Assembly (NCBI RefSeq): GCF_021646545.1
Contig: NZ_JAKIRP010000003.1
Coordinates: forward strand, 1-64,000
Length of the DNA: 64,000 bases
Direction: 5' to 3'
Source: Chitinophaga filiformis
GTDB taxonomy: Bacteria; Bacteroidota; Bacteroidia; Chitinophagales; Chitinophagaceae
Shown here: positions 9,788 through 20,497 of the stretch, piece after piece
Layout of the letters: each line of letters opens with the position of its first letter
Position numbering within the stretch: position 1 is the stretch's first letter
The notes under the pieces: generated by a model
Databases searched by the model: none
What the model saw: the letters and a program-made list of their open reading frames with translations, nothing else
What the model was told of the DNA's origin: nothing
Position numbers and translations under genes: made by a program

Positions 9788-10183
9788 TCAACAATACCTG
9801 TATACTATCCCGTCTTTCAGGTAGAAGCCTGTTGCTGTTTTGGAGTTGTTTATTAAGGAGAATCTTGTCTTAAAGGTACGCATATTTTTTGTTAATGTCC
9901 GTCGGCACTTCTGCAGTGATGGTTGTTTTTCTTTGATCTCAACATGCTTCCTCACGCCAGCAGCCTGATACACAACGCACCTCTTCGCAGCAGCAAATAT
10001 ATGAACAGCATGATGACTTATCAGGCGAAGCAGCAACCAAATCAACAGACTTATCCATATTAGTCGCCCTAGATATACTGACTGCTGATATATTAAACTT
10101 AATAACCCTATAGCCAGCTCCCAGAAACGGCTCGAAGGTCCCATCCAGACGCCGTTTATCAGTCTTCTGAATTTAAAATCCAC
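9788..10183 (-). CDS. doubtful ORF, 131 codons
   Basis: This is the only long frame in the 660-nt gap between the secreted protein and the CBS gene. It has one hydrophobic stretch but biased, random-looking composition, and no recognised motif. No -7 element was noted. It may be chance or a decayed gene; the rest of the gap (9589-10251) shows nothing. Confidence 0.2.
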   Translation of the reverse strand: MDFKFRRLINGVWMGPSSRFWELAIGLLSLIYQQSVYLGRLIWISLLIWLLLRLISHHAVHIFAAAKRCVVYQAAGVRKHVEIKEKQPSLQKCRRTLTKNMRTFKTRFSLINNSKTATGFYLKDGIVYRYC

Positions 10184-10251
10184 ATTTAAAGTTGTTTTTA
10201 TTCAAAAAAAGCCTAACTTAATAGTAAAGTCACTTCCTTAAATTCTTTGTT

Positions 10252-10683
10252 ATGGATACTGTTAGAAATATCCTGCAAATAAAAGGAAACATGGTCTACA
10301 CGATCTGCACCACCTGCACCGTGTACGAAGCACTGGAAGTACTCGAAGAAAAAAATTTAGGCGCACTGGTAGTAGTGGACGAAAGTGGACAACTGATAGG
10401 AATATTCACAGAACGGGATTACGCACGCAAAGTCATCCTGAAAGGACGCTCCTCCAAAGAAACACTAGTCAGGGACATTATGACCGATAGTCCGGTATTT
10501 GTTACACCTGATACAGAAGTAGAATACTGCATGCAATTGATGACGAATAAGTTCATCCGCCATCTCCCCGTTATCGAAAACAATCAACTGACCGGCCTTA
10601 TCTCCATCGGTGACATTCTGAAATATGTCATCAGCAACAAGGACTTCATTATTCAGAATCTTGAACATTACATCATTAGCTAA
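10252..10683 (+). CDS. CBS-domain protein (tandem CBS pair)
   Basis: A 143-residue cytoplasmic protein made almost entirely of two CBS domains (about residues 10-65 and 75-132), which together form a Bateman module that binds adenosyl nucleotides. Typical CBS turns are visible: GALVVVDESGQLIGIFTERDYARK in the first repeat (quoted here only by its ends, GALVVV and FTERDYARK) and RHLPVIENNQLTGLISIGD in the second. No effector domain is fused. It lies 146 nt upstream of nuoA on the same strand, but the gap suggests separate transcription. Role unknown; possibly energy-charge sensing. Confidence 0.9.
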   Translation: MDTVRNILQIKGNMVYTICTTCTVYEALEVLEEKNLGALVVVDESGQLIGIFTERDYARKVILKGRSSKETLVRDIMTDSPVFVTPDTEVEYCMQLMTNKFIRHLPVIENNQLTGLISIGDILKYVISNKDFIIQNLEHYIIS

Positions 10684-10829
10684 GTACTAAGTACGTTAGA
10701 CTGTCTGTACCACTTCTGCGCTTTCGTTAGTCAGGTATACGGTATGTCAAATCGGATTAAGGACCATCTTTCTTTTTTATTAAAAGAAGAGGGTACCCCT
10801 GTATTCCTCTTCCGGGAAAATTTTACGTT

Positions 10830-11267
10830 ATGGGAAACGAAACACAAGGTATTCCCTTATGGCCTCTATTGCTCTATTCCAGCCTGGTAGTCATATTACT
10901 TGCTGCTATCCTTTCATTGTCCTATATACTTGGACAACGTCACAATGACCGCGCCACCAACAGGCCCTATGAAGGTGGTATAGAACAGACAGGTTCTGCA
11001 CGCATTCGTTTCTCTGTACAATTTTATCTGGTCGCCATGTTGTTCGTCATCTTCGACGTGGAGGCCGTTTTCATCATGCTATGGGCCCTTGGCTTCTATG
11101 ACCTTGGTTGGCCCGGTTACATCGGCGTTGCTCTTTTTATTGCGCAACTCGTAGTCGTATTGATATACGAATGGGGTATCGGCGCTCTCAACATAGGAGC
11201 TGACGCAAAGAAAATATTAAAAGCCCTCAAACAAAAACAGAAACAAAATGAAATGGTGGCTAAGTAA
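10830..11267 (+). CDS. nuoA: NADH-quinone oxidoreductase subunit A
   Basis: Membrane subunit of complex I, 145 residues with three helices. The family segment [19 protein letters not shown] (about residues 56-74) is present, with the acidic residues near helix 2 that belong to the quinone-coupling region. First gene of a 14.5-kb operon. A hairpin (GAAGAGG/CCTCTTC, 10786-10812) lies 17 nt before the ATG. The 3' end overlaps nuoB by 20 nt, suggesting translational coupling. Confidence 0.95.
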   Translation: MGNETQGIPLWPLLLYSSLVVILLAAILSLSYILGQRHNDRATNRPYEGGIEQTGSARIRFSVQFYLVAMLFVIFDVEAVFIMLWALGFYDLGWPGYIGVALFIAQLVVVLIYEWGIGALNIGADAKKILKALKQKQKQNEMVAK

Positions 11268-11886
11268 AGCAGGCGATCAGTCGGGCCATATCTCGGGAAA
11301 CGGCAGCATGGAAGAAGCTGTCAGCAGAAGTATTATGCTCACCACCGTCCAGGACCTCCTGGCATGGGGACGCAAAAATTCCATGTGGCCATTCCACTTC
11401 GGTTTAAGTTGCTGTTTCGTTGAAATGGCTACCAGCATTACCAGTAAATACGACGTTGCAAGATTCGGTGCTGAAGTGATCCGCGGCACTCCCCGCGAAG
11501 CAGACGTCATGGTGATCGCCGGTACCGTTTTCATCAAAATGGTTCCTATTATCAAACGGCTGCATGAACAGATGATGGAGCCCCGCTGGGTCATTTCTAT
11601 GGGCAGCTGCGCCAATAGCGGCGGCATGTATGATATATACAGCGTCGTCCAGGGCGTAGATAAATTCCTGCCCGTTGATGTATATGTGCCCGGTTGTCCT
11701 CCGAGACCTGACGCCTTCATGCAGGGACTCACACTGCTCGCAGATGCAGTAGGTAAGGAAGCCCGCCCCCTCAGCTGGACCATCGGTGAGCAGGGAGTAA
11801 TAAAACCACACATGCTTTCAATGAAAGAAAGCAGACGTGATATACGTACTAACATGACCTCCTTCCGAGGAATCGACGAAATATAA
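11248..11886 (+). CDS. nuoB: NADH-quinone oxidoreductase subunit B (N2 cluster)
   Basis: Peripheral-arm subunit holding the terminal 4Fe-4S cluster N2. Ligand cysteines are visible as SCC (Cys55-Cys56), GSC (Cys121) and PGC (Cys150), each in the expected context. The ATG at 11248 lies inside nuoA; no better start precedes the conserved core, which begins near residue 30. 212 residues, usual for the family. Confidence 0.96.
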   Translation: MKWWLSKAGDQSGHISGNGSMEEAVSRSIMLTTVQDLLAWGRKNSMWPFHFGLSCCFVEMATSITSKYDVARFGAEVIRGTPREADVMVIAGTVFIKMVPIIKRLHEQMMEPRWVISMGSCANSGGMYDIYSVVQGVDKFLPVDVYVPGCPPRPDAFMQGLTLLADAVGKEARPLSWTIGEQGVIKPHMLSMKESRRDIRTNMTSFRGIDEI

Positions 11887-11898
11887 AACCGGATAAAT

Positions 11899-13641
11899 AT
11901 GCTGGAGACGGAACATTTAATATACGGACAACTGATACAACGCTTCGGCCCCGATACATTTCAACAACAGATAACCGCCGATGGAATACTTACGCTATGG
12001 ACCAGTAAGAGAAGTATTCTATCCGTTATCGGATACCTGAAATCAAATCACTTTCTGTTCCTGTACGATCTATGTGGGATAGACGAACGGGACAGGGCCG
12101 GCAAAGAGAAACTACCTGTTGCTGATTTTACCGTTGTTTATCACCTGTTCTCTTTCAAACATAATGAGTTCATTCGCATCAAGGTAGCACTGGCAGGCGA
12201 ATACCCAACCCTCCCTTCTATCACTACCATCTTTCAAAATGCCAACTGGTATGAACGCGAAATATATGACATGTTCGGCATCCGCTTCGAAGGCCATCCT
12301 CATCTGAAACGCCTGCTGATGCCCCTCACCTGGGAAGGCCATCCCCTCCGTAAAGAATACCCCGCCAGAGCAACAGAAATGGGCCCCTTTCGCCTGTGGG
12401 ACGAAAAACAGGACAGGGAACAGGAAGCCCTGCGCTTCAAACCGGAAGAATGGGGTATGCAATCACAAAGCGACGACTCCGATTTCATGTTCCTGAACAT
12501 AGGTCCGCAGCACCCCGGTACCCACGGCGTACTGCGCATCATCCTCCAACTGGACGGTGAAGAGATCGTAGACGCTGTGCCCGAGATCGGCTTTCATCAC
12601 CGCGGTGCGGAGAAGATGGGCGAACGCCAGAGCTGGCACACTTATATCCCGTATACTGACCGCGTGGATTACCTCGGAGGAGTAATGAACAACCTCGCCT
12701 ATCTGCTGGCAGTTGAAGAAATGGCGGGCATCAAAGTGCCCGAGAAAGTGAAAGTGATCAGGGTGATGCTGTGCGAACTATTCCGCATTAACAGCCACCT
12801 GGTATGGTTCGGCACATTTGCTCAGGACCTCGGACAACTGTCTCCCGTATTCTACATGTTCACTCAAAGGGAAAAGATCTTCGACATTATCGAGGCCATC
12901 TGCGGCGACCGCATGCACCCTAACTGGTTCCGCATTGGTGGCGTGGCGCAGGATCTTCCGGTAGGATGGGAAAAACTGGTACGTGAGTTCGTAGACAACT
13001 TCCCTAAGCAACTAAAGGAATATAACGACATGGTGCTACGGAATAGCCTCATAAAAGCCCGTACTAAAGGCATCGGTGTCTATACATTGGAAGAGGCTAT
13101 CGAATGGGGGGTGACGGGGCCGGGATTGAGGGCCTGCGGATTCGAATGGGACTTCCGCAAAAAAAGGCCCTACTCCGGTTACGAAATGTTCGATTTCGAT
13201 ATCCCCATTGCCCAGAATGGCGACTGTTATGACCGCTCTGTTGTAAGAGTGGAAGAAATGAGACAAAGCCTCCGCATCGTCGAACAATGCCTTAACAATA
13301 TGCCCGAAGGAAGCTATAAGGCAGACCACCCACTCACCACTCCCCCCATTAAAAAACATACCATGCAGGACATAGAAACCCTCATCAATCACTTCCTGAA
13401 TGTGAGCTGGGGGCCCGTTATCCCTCCGGGAGAAGCGATGAGCTGCGTGGAAGCTACAAAGGGAGCTAACAGTTATTACCTCGTGAGCGACGGTAACACA
13501 TCATCTTACCGTACGCGCATACGCACTCCGTCGTTTGCGCATATGCAGATGGTACCCTACATCAGTAAAGGTTATACAGTGGCAGACCTGCTTTCTATCC
13601 TGGGAAGCGTGGATTATGTACTGGCAGATATAGACAGATAG
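11899..13641 (+). CDS. nuoCD: fused NADH-quinone oxidoreductase subunits C/D
   Basis: One 580-residue polypeptide joins NuoC (about 1-170) and NuoD (about 185-580) through a short linker. The NuoC part holds the family segment [12 protein letters not shown]. The NuoD part holds the start GPQHPGTHG, the HHRG quinone-site loop ([11 protein letters not shown]) and a C-terminus ending DIDR. NuoD forms much of the quinone pocket with NuoB. Fusion is typical of Enterobacteriaceae and occurs in scattered other lineages. The stop TAG shares a base with a GTG that could start nuoE. Confidence 0.96.
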   Translation: MLETEHLIYGQLIQRFGPDTFQQQITADGILTLWTSKRSILSVIGYLKSNHFLFLYDLCGIDERDRAGKEKLPVADFTVVYHLFSFKHNEFIRIKVALAGEYPTLPSITTIFQNANWYEREIYDMFGIRFEGHPHLKRLLMPLTWEGHPLRKEYPARATEMGPFRLWDEKQDREQEALRFKPEEWGMQSQSDDSDFMFLNIGPQHPGTHGVLRIILQLDGEEIVDAVPEIGFHHRGAEKMGERQSWHTYIPYTDRVDYLGGVMNNLAYLLAVEEMAGIKVPEKVKVIRVMLCELFRINSHLVWFGTFAQDLGQLSPVFYMFTQREKIFDIIEAICGDRMHPNWFRIGGVAQDLPVGWEKLVREFVDNFPKQLKEYNDMVLRNSLIKARTKGIGVYTLEEAIEWGVTGPGLRACGFEWDFRKKRPYSGYEMFDFDIPIAQNGDCYDRSVVRVEEMRQSLRIVEQCLNNMPEGSYKADHPLTTPPIKKHTMQDIETLINHFLNVSWGPVIPPGEAMSCVEATKGANSYYLVSDGNTSSYRTRIRTPSFAHMQMVPYISKGYTVADLLSILGSVDYVLADIDR

Positions 13642-13655
13642 TGAAATCATTTTTT

Positions 13656-14120
13656 ATGCTTACAGCAACAGAAAAACAAGCAATAGATCACGAAATAAGC
13701 CTGGTGCCTTACAAAAAGGCATCCGTCATCGAGGCATTGAAAATAGTACAGCAGCACCGTGGATGGATCAGTGACGAAAGTGTGGATGCCATTGCAGACT
13801 ATCTGGAAATAAGTCCGGCGGAAGTAGACAGCGTAGCTACTTTCTATAATCTCATCTTCCGCAGACCGGTGGGCCGGCATGTTATCCTGTTGTGCGACAG
13901 CATCTCCTGTTATGTAATGGGCTATCGCGCCTTACATAAAGCCCTTGAAGAAAAGCTGCATATCCGCATGGGAGAAACAAGCACCGATCAACGGTTTACT
14001 TTGCTGCCCAACGTCTGCCTGGGCTGCTGTGACCATGCGCCTGCCCTGATGATAGACAAAGACCTGTATAGTGATGTGGAACCTGCCATGCTGGATGAAA
14101 TCTTAAAAAAATATACTTAA
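13656..14120 (+). CDS. nuoE: NADH-quinone oxidoreductase subunit E (N1a cluster)
   Basis: Thioredoxin-like 24-kDa-type subunit carrying the 2Fe-2S cluster N1a. The four ligands are Cys80 and Cys85 (CDSISC) and Cys121 and Cys125 (CLGCC), numbering from ATG 13656. A GTG at 13641 overlapping the nuoCD stop by one base would add five residues and is the alternative start. The N-terminal helix (LTATEKQAIDHEI) and the RRPVGRHVI and RFTLLP segments closely resemble E. coli NuoE as I remember it. Confidence 0.94.
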   Translation: MLTATEKQAIDHEISLVPYKKASVIEALKIVQQHRGWISDESVDAIADYLEISPAEVDSVATFYNLIFRRPVGRHVILLCDSISCYVMGYRALHKALEEKLHIRMGETSTDQRFTLLPNVCLGCCDHAPALMIDKDLYSDVEPAMLDEILKKYT

Positions 14121-14124
14121 TAAA

Positions 14125-15402
14125 ATGGAACGCCCGCTTACCAGAAACATTCATCCGGATCGCCCGCCGCTCAACCTGAAAGAATATGAAATGACGGGCG
14201 GATATGCTGCCGTGCGCAAGGTATGTGGTGGTGGAATGTCCCCAGCTGCATTGCAAAAGCTGGTACAGGACAGTAATCTCAAAGGACGCGGTGGCGCCGG
14301 CTTTAATACCGGCATCAAATGGAGCCTTGTCCCCATGGGTGACCAGGCCCCTCATCCCAAGTATCTTATTGCCAATGCAGACGAAATGGAGCCCGGTACG
14401 TTCAAAGACCGGGTGTTGCTGGAAGGCAATCCGCATCAGCTCATAGAAGGCATGATCCTGGCCGCTTACGCTATCCAGGCGGAGGTCTCTTATGTGTTCC
14501 TGCGCTGGGCGTATCACAAGGCTGCAGACCTTATCCGGAAAAGTATCCATGAAGCATATGAGGCAGGCTACCTTGGCAAGAATATTCTGGGAAGTGGTTT
14601 CCACCTGGACATGCACCTGCATACAGGCGTAGGCCGCTATATGTGCGGAGAAGAAACTGCATTGCTGAATGCACTGGAAGGGAAACGCGCCACACCAAGG
14701 GCAAAACCGCCCTTCCCCCAGATCAGTGGCCTGTTTGGTAAACCCACTATTGTCAATAATGTAGAAACCCTTTGCTGTGTTCCTCATATTGTCAACAATG
14801 GCGCTGACTGGTTCAAAGGTCTCAGCTACAGCGAAGACGGTGGCACCAAACTATATGGCGTAAGTGGTAAAGTAAAAAGGCCCGGTGCATGGGAATTGCC
14901 TATGGGTGTTACTATGCGTGAGCTGATAGAAGAACATGCCGGCGGTATGAAAAATGGCGTGCAGCTGAAAGGCGTATTACCGGGTGGTGCTTCCACAGAC
15001 TTTCTCACCACGCAGCACCTGGATATTAAAATGGATTATAAGTCTGTGGCAGCGGCAGGCAGCCGTTTAGGTACAGGCACCATGATCGTGATGGATAGCG
15101 GGACCTGTCCTGTCGGATTCGTGCACAACCTCCAGCATTTCTTTGCACAGGAAAGCTGCGGATGGTGTACTCCCTGCCGGGAAGGCCTGCCCTGGGTGGA
15201 AAAGATCCTGCTCTCTCTCGAAAAAGGAGATGGCACACCGCAAGATCTCGACCTGCTGAACATGCACGCACAATTCCTTGGCCCTGGTAATACATTCTGC
15301 GCATTGGCGCCCGGAGCGATGGAACCATTGCAGAGTGCATTGAAATATTTCCGTGATGATTTCGAAAAACATATTGAACATAAGAAATGTCCGTATGACT
15401 AA
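14125..15402 (+). CDS. nuoF: NADH-quinone oxidoreductase subunit F (NADH/FMN site, N3 cluster)
   Basis: NADH-oxidising subunit, 425 residues. The glycine-rich FMN/NADH loop is KGRGGAGFNTG (about 53-63). Cluster N3 ligands are in ESCGWCTPC (Cys345, Cys348, Cys351) with the fourth at Cys392 (TFCALAPGA). The gene starts 4 nt after the nuoE stop. Together with nuoE and nuoG it provides the NADH dehydrogenase module, which many anaerobic Bacteroidota complexes lack. Confidence 0.96.
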   Translation: MERPLTRNIHPDRPPLNLKEYEMTGGYAAVRKVCGGGMSPAALQKLVQDSNLKGRGGAGFNTGIKWSLVPMGDQAPHPKYLIANADEMEPGTFKDRVLLEGNPHQLIEGMILAAYAIQAEVSYVFLRWAYHKAADLIRKSIHEAYEAGYLGKNILGSGFHLDMHLHTGVGRYMCGEETALLNALEGKRATPRAKPPFPQISGLFGKPTIVNNVETLCCVPHIVNNGADWFKGLSYSEDGGTKLYGVSGKVKRPGAWELPMGVTMRELIEEHAGGMKNGVQLKGVLPGGASTDFLTTQHLDIKMDYKSVAAAGSRLGTGTMIVMDSGTCPVGFVHNLQHFFAQESCGWCTPCREGLPWVEKILLSLEKGDGTPQDLDLLNMHAQFLGPGNTFCALAPGAMEPLQSALKYFRDDFEKHIEHKKCPYD

Positions 15403-15433
15403 GGAAGCATAGTTATATAAATATATCGTCAAC

Positions 15434-18142
15434 ATGCCTACAATTTATATTGATAACAAACCCTTCGATGTAAAGACAGGTAAGAACCTGCTGGAAGCCT
15501 GTCTGAACCTGGGAATTGATCTGCCCTATTTCTGCTGGCATCCTGCCATGGGAAGCGTTGGCGCATGCCGCCAGTGTGCAATAAAAGTCTTTAAAGATGA
15601 AGAAGATACACGTGGCCGCCTGGTCATGAGTTGTATGGAAGGTGTAAAAGACGGAATGCGCATTTCTGTAAATGATGAAACAGCCAAAGCGTTTCGCTCG
15701 CAGGTCGTGGAATGGCTGATGACCAATCACCCGCACGACTGCCCCGTATGCGATGAAGGTGGCTGCTGCCACCTGCAGGATATGACTGTTATGACAGGAC
15801 ATAACTACCGGCACTATCATTTCAAAAAACGCACCTATCCCAATCAATACCTGGGCCCTCTCATTAATCATGAAATGAACCGCTGTATCCAGTGTTACCG
15901 CTGTGTACGTTTCTACCACGATTATGCAGGAGGAAAAGATCTTAACGTTTTTGCAGCACACAACCACGTTTATTTCGGCAGGGAAAAAGATGGTGTACTG
16001 GAAAGTCCCTTCAGCGGTAATCTTGTGGAGGTATGCCCTACAGGGGTTTTTACCGACAAGACTTTAAAAGAACATTATACCCGCAAATGGGACCTCACCA
16101 ATGCACCTTCCGTTTGCCAGCATTGCAGCCTTGGCTGTAACACGATTGCCGGCGAACGTTACGGACAACTGCGTAATATCGTCAACAGATATAACCATGA
16201 AGTGAACGGCTATTTCCTGTGCGACAAAGGACGCTTCGGATATGAATTCGTCAACAGTGAAAACCGCATCACACAGCCTCTCATCCGTAATCAACCCGTA
16301 GAAGCAGCCGGACATGATACAGTGCTACAGTATGTACGGTCATTGGTGGCCGGACATAACCTGATCGGCATCGGCTCTCCGAGAGCTTCTCTTGAAAGCA
16401 ATTACGCCCTTCTTGAACTGGTAGGCAAGGAAAACTTCTACCAGGGCGTACCCGATGACCTGGTATATGTCGAACAGAAAATAATAGATATCCTGCAATC
16501 AGGTTGTATCCATACTCCTTCTCTGAAAGAGATCGAACAATCAGATGCAGTGCTGGTATTAGGTGAAGATATCTGGAATACGGCGCCCATCATGGCGCTG
16601 GCTGTTCGCCAGTCAGTCATGAAAACGGCTGCCACGCATACCACCGAACAACTGCCTATTCCTACCTGGCATGACGCAGCCATCAGGGAGCTGGTGCAGG
16701 AGGATAAAGGCTTCCTGGCCAACATCACCATGCTGCCCTCACCGCTTGACGAGATATCCTCTTCTTCCATGAAGGCCACACCGGACGACATGGCAAGACT
16801 GGGCTTTGCAATAGCGCATATACTGAATCCTTCACTGCCCGAAGTACGTAATGCGGGAGAAGCACTGCTAGCTACCGCCAACACGATCAGTAAAGCACTG
16901 CAACAGGCAAAACACCCTGTGATCATTACGGGTACTTCCTGTTGGAACAATGCCCTGATCAGGGCCGCATTTGACATTGCCGCAGCGCTGGACATCAACG
17001 AAAAGAAAGCCGGGCTGGCATTTGTCATGCAGGACTGCAACAGCATGGGCCTCGCTATGATGCGTGCATCATCTTTTGACAGAGCCGTAACACATGTGCA
17101 ACGCACTACCAACGTTACGGCTATCATCCTGGAAAATGATCTTTACCGTAGTATTCCGGCGGCCAAAGCAGATGCATTCTTCAGCAAGTGTAAACATATC
17201 GTCGTGCTCGATACATTGCACAATCGCACTACAGAGAAAGCGCATGTGCTGATCCCGGCCGCTACATTCGCTGAGGCAGATGGTACTTTCGTGAACAACG
17301 AAGCCCGCGCGCAACGCAGCAGCCAGGTATTCATGCCGGCCAACAGTGAGATCAGGGAAAGCTTTAAGTGGCTGGCAGACATCAAATCGTTAGTGATGAC
17401 TTCTTCCAACGGTCATGGAAAGCACATGGAGGATCTCCTGCATGGATTAGAGATCAAATTCCCACAGTTTGCAGGTGTATCCAGGGTAGCACCGCCACAC
17501 GACTTTCGCGTACATGGCGCCCGTATTCCACGCGAATCACACCGCTATAGCGGTCGTACGGCCATGCTGGCCAATCTGACCGTAAGCGAACCTAAACCGC
17601 TGCAGGACGACGATTCATCGCTGTCATATACGATGGAAGGATACAGAGGCTTGCCGCCTTCTCCCCTTATTCCTTTCTTTTGGGCGCCGGGGTGGAACTC
17701 CAATCAGTCGGTCACCAAGTACCAGGAAGAAGCCGGTGGTGCGCTGAAAGGAGGAGATCCGGGTATACGGCTGTTTGAGCAGACCACCACCCCTCCTGTG
17801 TTCTCAAAAGACATCCCTGATGCATTTACGCCCCGGGCAGGCAAGTGGATGCTGCTACCACAGTATCACATGTTTGGCTCCGGCGAACTAAGTGTATATA
17901 CAAAAGGGATCGCCTCACTTTCTCCGGAACCTTATGTCTCATTGTCCAGGCGCGATGCTGAACAGGCCCAGTTGAAGAATGGGGACACTGTTGCCATAAA
18001 GACCAATGGTTCAACGTACACACTCCCGCTCTCTATAAATGAATCATTGCCCGATGGCATTATGCTGGCGCCGGCAGGGCTAACAGGTATGGAAGCACTC
18101 AGCTGGGGTGCATGGGTAAACCTCTCAACTGTAATCGTATGA
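15434..18142 (+). CDS. nuoG: NADH-quinone oxidoreductase subunit G
   Basis: Large iron-sulfur subunit, 902 residues, about E. coli size. N1b ligands are Cys34, Cys45, Cys48 and Cys67. N5 ligands are His99, Cys103, Cys106 and Cys112 ([15 protein letters not shown]). The N4 set begins at NRCIQCYRC and ends at VCPTG. A further CQHCSLGC plus LCDKG set fits the extra cluster N7, found only in some bacteria. The C-terminal two thirds is a molybdopterin-oxidoreductase-like fold without cofactor role. Its TGA overlaps the nuoH ATG (ATGA). Confidence 0.95.
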   Translation: MPTIYIDNKPFDVKTGKNLLEACLNLGIDLPYFCWHPAMGSVGACRQCAIKVFKDEEDTRGRLVMSCMEGVKDGMRISVNDETAKAFRSQVVEWLMTNHPHDCPVCDEGGCCHLQDMTVMTGHNYRHYHFKKRTYPNQYLGPLINHEMNRCIQCYRCVRFYHDYAGGKDLNVFAAHNHVYFGREKDGVLESPFSGNLVEVCPTGVFTDKTLKEHYTRKWDLTNAPSVCQHCSLGCNTIAGERYGQLRNIVNRYNHEVNGYFLCDKGRFGYEFVNSENRITQPLIRNQPVEAAGHDTVLQYVRSLVAGHNLIGIGSPRASLESNYALLELVGKENFYQGVPDDLVYVEQKIIDILQSGCIHTPSLKEIEQSDAVLVLGEDIWNTAPIMALAVRQSVMKTAATHTTEQLPIPTWHDAAIRELVQEDKGFLANITMLPSPLDEISSSSMKATPDDMARLGFAIAHILNPSLPEVRNAGEALLATANTISKALQQAKHPVIITGTSCWNNALIRAAFDIAAALDINEKKAGLAFVMQDCNSMGLAMMRASSFDRAVTHVQRTTNVTAIILENDLYRSIPAAKADAFFSKCKHIVVLDTLHNRTTEKAHVLIPAATFAEADGTFVNNEARAQRSSQVFMPANSEIRESFKWLADIKSLVMTSSNGHGKHMEDLLHGLEIKFPQFAGVSRVAPPHDFRVHGARIPRESHRYSGRTAMLANLTVSEPKPLQDDDSSLSYTMEGYRGLPPSPLIPFFWAPGWNSNQSVTKYQEEAGGALKGGDPGIRLFEQTTTPPVFSKDIPDAFTPRAGKWMLLPQYHMFGSGELSVYTKGIASLSPEPYVSLSRRDAEQAQLKNGDTVAIKTNGSTYTLPLSINESLPDGIMLAPAGLTGMEALSWGAWVNLSTVIV

Positions 18143-19095
18143 CTGTAATGCAACACATCTGGATCGTTTTAGGTGTACTCTTCGTATTCCTGAATATTGC
18201 CGCAGGGCTCATATGGGTTGAACGCAGGCTGCTGGCCTTGTGGCAGGACAGATTAGGACCCAACCGCGCAGGACCACTGGGTCTTTTCATTGTGCTGGCA
18301 GATACATTGAAGCTCTTCTTCAAAGAAGACTGGATCCCGCCGTTCGCCGATAAATGGGTATTTATCCTTGCCCCTGCTATCGTAGTGGCCAGTGTACTGA
18401 TGGGCCTTGCCATCATTCCTTTTGCACCCGGCATTGTGGTAGCCGATCTGAATGTTGGCCTGATGTTCTTCCTCGCCATGTCATCGTTGGGCGTATATAG
18501 CATTGTACTGGGAGGATGGGCTTCCAACAACAAATACTCCCTCTTGGGTGCATTACGTGGCGCTTCTCAGATGATCGCTTACGAAGTGTTTATGGGCCTC
18601 TCCCTGATGGGTGTGGTGATGCTGAGCAAGTCTTTCAACCTGACGGAGATCGTAGCCGCACAGCAGGACCTGTGGTTTGTTGTTACGCAGCCCGTTGGTT
18701 TTGTTGTTTTCTTTATTGCGGGCCTTGCAGAGACCCATCGCCTGCCCTTTGATATCCCTGAAGCAGAGAGTGAGCTGATAGCAGGTTTCCACTCGGAATA
18801 TTCCGGGATGAAATTCGGGATGTTCTTCATTGGCGAATACCTGGGAATATCATTGATCTCTGCAATGACCGTCACGCTGTTCTTTGGCGGATGGCTGGGA
18901 CCTGCATTCCTGCCGCCGGTAGTATGGTTCTTCCTGAAAACATTTTTCTTCATAGGGCTTTTCATCCTGCTGCGTGCATCACTGCCACGCCCCCGTTATG
19001 ATCAGCTGATGGGCTATGGCTGGAAACTGCTGTTGCCGCTGGTATTGCTCAATCTCTTAGTTACCGGTGCAATTGCACTCTGGCTCAGATCTTAA
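18139..19095 (+). CDS. nuoH: NADH-quinone oxidoreductase subunit H
   Basis: Membrane subunit joining the peripheral and membrane arms, about eight helices, 318 residues. ATG 18139 is chosen because it overlaps the nuoG stop as ATGA; the open frame extends upstream to 18112 without support. Conserved loops are present: [18 protein letters not shown] and the acidic [14 protein letters not shown] stretch lining the quinone channel. Confidence 0.95.
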   Translation: MTVMQHIWIVLGVLFVFLNIAAGLIWVERRLLALWQDRLGPNRAGPLGLFIVLADTLKLFFKEDWIPPFADKWVFILAPAIVVASVLMGLAIIPFAPGIVVADLNVGLMFFLAMSSLGVYSIVLGGWASNNKYSLLGALRGASQMIAYEVFMGLSLMGVVMLSKSFNLTEIVAAQQDLWFVVTQPVGFVVFFIAGLAETHRLPFDIPEAESELIAGFHSEYSGMKFGMFFIGEYLGISLISAMTVTLFFGGWLGPAFLPPVVWFFLKTFFFIGLFILLRASLPRPRYDQLMGYGWKLLLPLVLLNLLVTGAIALWLRS

Positions 19096-19120
19096 ATGAG
19101 ATAACATAAAACTTATAACA

Positions 19121-19636
19121 ATGATTAGTCACCTGCGTACAATGTGGTTGGTATTCCGGCACCTCTTTCATAAGAAGGTCACTATACAATACCCGGAACA
19201 AAAAGCGCCCTTGTATCCGCGATGGAGAGGACGTATTGTGCTTACAAAAGATCCTGATGGCGGTGAACGCTGTGTAGGTTGTTACCTGTGTGCCGCTGCA
19301 TGCCCGGTAGATTGTATTGCGCTGCAGGCTACAGAAAACGAGGAAGGCCGCAGATACCCTGAATTCTTCCGCATCAATTTTTCCCGTTGCATCTTCTGCG
19401 GATACTGTGAAGAAGCATGCCCTACATACGCTATTCAGCTGATCCCTGATTTTGAGATGGCCGAATACAATCGTCAGGACCTGGTGTACGAAAAAGAAGA
19501 TCTGCTGATCGACAGCCAGGGAAAATATCCCGGTTATAACTTCTATAATGTGGCTGGTCTGGATGCAGGTGTGAAAGAAAAAGGTAAGGGGCAGGACGAA
19601 GAAGCCCCTGTAGATATCAAAAGCTTATTACCCTGA
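19121..19636 (+). CDS. nuoI: NADH-quinone oxidoreductase subunit I (N6a/N6b clusters)
   Basis: TYKY-type 8Fe ferredoxin subunit, 171 residues. Two CxxCxxCxxxCP motifs: Cys51, 54, 57, 61 and Cys90, 93, 96, 100. An amphipathic N-terminal helix docks it on the membrane arm. The C-terminal 30 residues are charged and variable. It sits 25 nt after nuoH. Confidence 0.95.
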   Translation: MISHLRTMWLVFRHLFHKKVTIQYPEQKAPLYPRWRGRIVLTKDPDGGERCVGCYLCAAACPVDCIALQATENEEGRRYPEFFRINFSRCIFCGYCEEACPTYAIQLIPDFEMAEYNRQDLVYEKEDLLIDSQGKYPGYNFYNVAGLDAGVKEKGKGQDEEAPVDIKSLLP

Positions 19637-19648
19637 AAATCTAAGGAT

Positions 19649-20182
19649 ATGTCTCTGGTCTTCTATATATCGTCATTCATTGCGATCCTGTCTACCATTA
19701 TGGTGATCACACGCTACCAACCAATCCATGCGCTGTTGTACCTGGTCGTATCTTTCCTGGCGCTGGCAGTTACATTCCTTTCACTGGGAGCTCCCTTTGC
19801 AGCGGCATTGCAGGTGATTGTTTACGCAGGCGCCATTGTGGTGCTCTTCATTTTTGTGGTGATGATGCTTAACCTTGGCAAGCAAACCGCCCAACAGGAG
19901 AAAGAGTGGCTGCAATTGCGGGCATGGCTTGGCCCATCTATATTATCGCTGGTGTTGCTGGCAGAAATGGCTGTGTTGCTGTTACAGGATAAACCTACCC
20001 CCATGCCGGCTGCTGTCGTTACAGCAAAGCAGGTATCCTTATCGCTGTACGGTGAATACATCATTGCTGTGGAGCTGGTGGGTTTTCTGCTAATGACGGG
20101 TATTGTAGGAGCAGCACATATCGGTAAGCACAAGAAAAAGAACCTGCACAGGTTCCTTCAAACATATCCAAACCTGAACTGA
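19649..20182 (+). CDS. nuoJ: NADH-quinone oxidoreductase subunit J
   Basis: Five-helix membrane subunit of the proton-translocating arm, 177 residues. The conserved helix-3 region [21 protein letters not shown] is present. It has the acidic residue in VELVGFLLM in a later helix. The stop shares one base with the nuoK start at 20182. Confidence 0.94.
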   Translation: MSLVFYISSFIAILSTIMVITRYQPIHALLYLVVSFLALAVTFLSLGAPFAAALQVIVYAGAIVVLFIFVVMMLNLGKQTAQQEKEWLQLRAWLGPSILSLVLLAEMAVLLLQDKPTPMPAAVVTAKQVSLSLYGEYIIAVELVGFLLMTGIVGAAHIGKHKKKNLHRFLQTYPNLN

Positions 20183-20490
20183 TGTCAATTGTTCACGCAC
20201 ACACGGTCTTAATAGTCGCTGCAATCCTGTTTGTATTGGGACTGGCAGGCGTACTCACAAGAAAGAACATCATTTTTATGCTGCTCTCTATCGAGATCAT
20301 GCTCAATGCCGCAGGACTGGCCTTTGTAGCTGCCGGCTCCAGGTGGCAGCAGCCGGACGGACAGGTCATGTACCTGTTCATACTGGCCATGGCAGCAGCA
20401 GAAGTGTCTGTTGCACTGGCGCTGGTATTACAGATCCAGCACCAGCATAAAACATTGGATGTTGAAGAACTCAAAGAACTAAAAGATTAA
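20182..20490 (+). CDS. nuoK: NADH-quinone oxidoreductase subunit K
   Basis: Three-helix MrpC-like subunit, 102 residues. The conserved helix 2 contains the key glutamate ([13 protein letters not shown]), with a second in [12 protein letters not shown]. The start overlaps the nuoJ stop by one base (TGATG), suggesting reinitiation. Confidence 0.94.
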   Translation: MSIVHAHTVLIVAAILFVLGLAGVLTRKNIIFMLLSIEIMLNAAGLAFVAAGSRWQQPDGQVMYLFILAMAAAEVSVALALVLQIQHQHKTLDVEELKELKD

Positions 20491-20497
20491 GTTTTAT

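Noticed and set aside
13996..14787. 263-codon antisense ORF over nuoE/nuoF
   Set aside because: Shadow frame of two well-conserved genes with intact iron-sulfur motifs; no features of its own.
16438..17127. 229-codon antisense ORF within nuoG
   Set aside because: Low-complexity Ser/Ala/Met composition is typical of a reverse-strand shadow of coding DNA.
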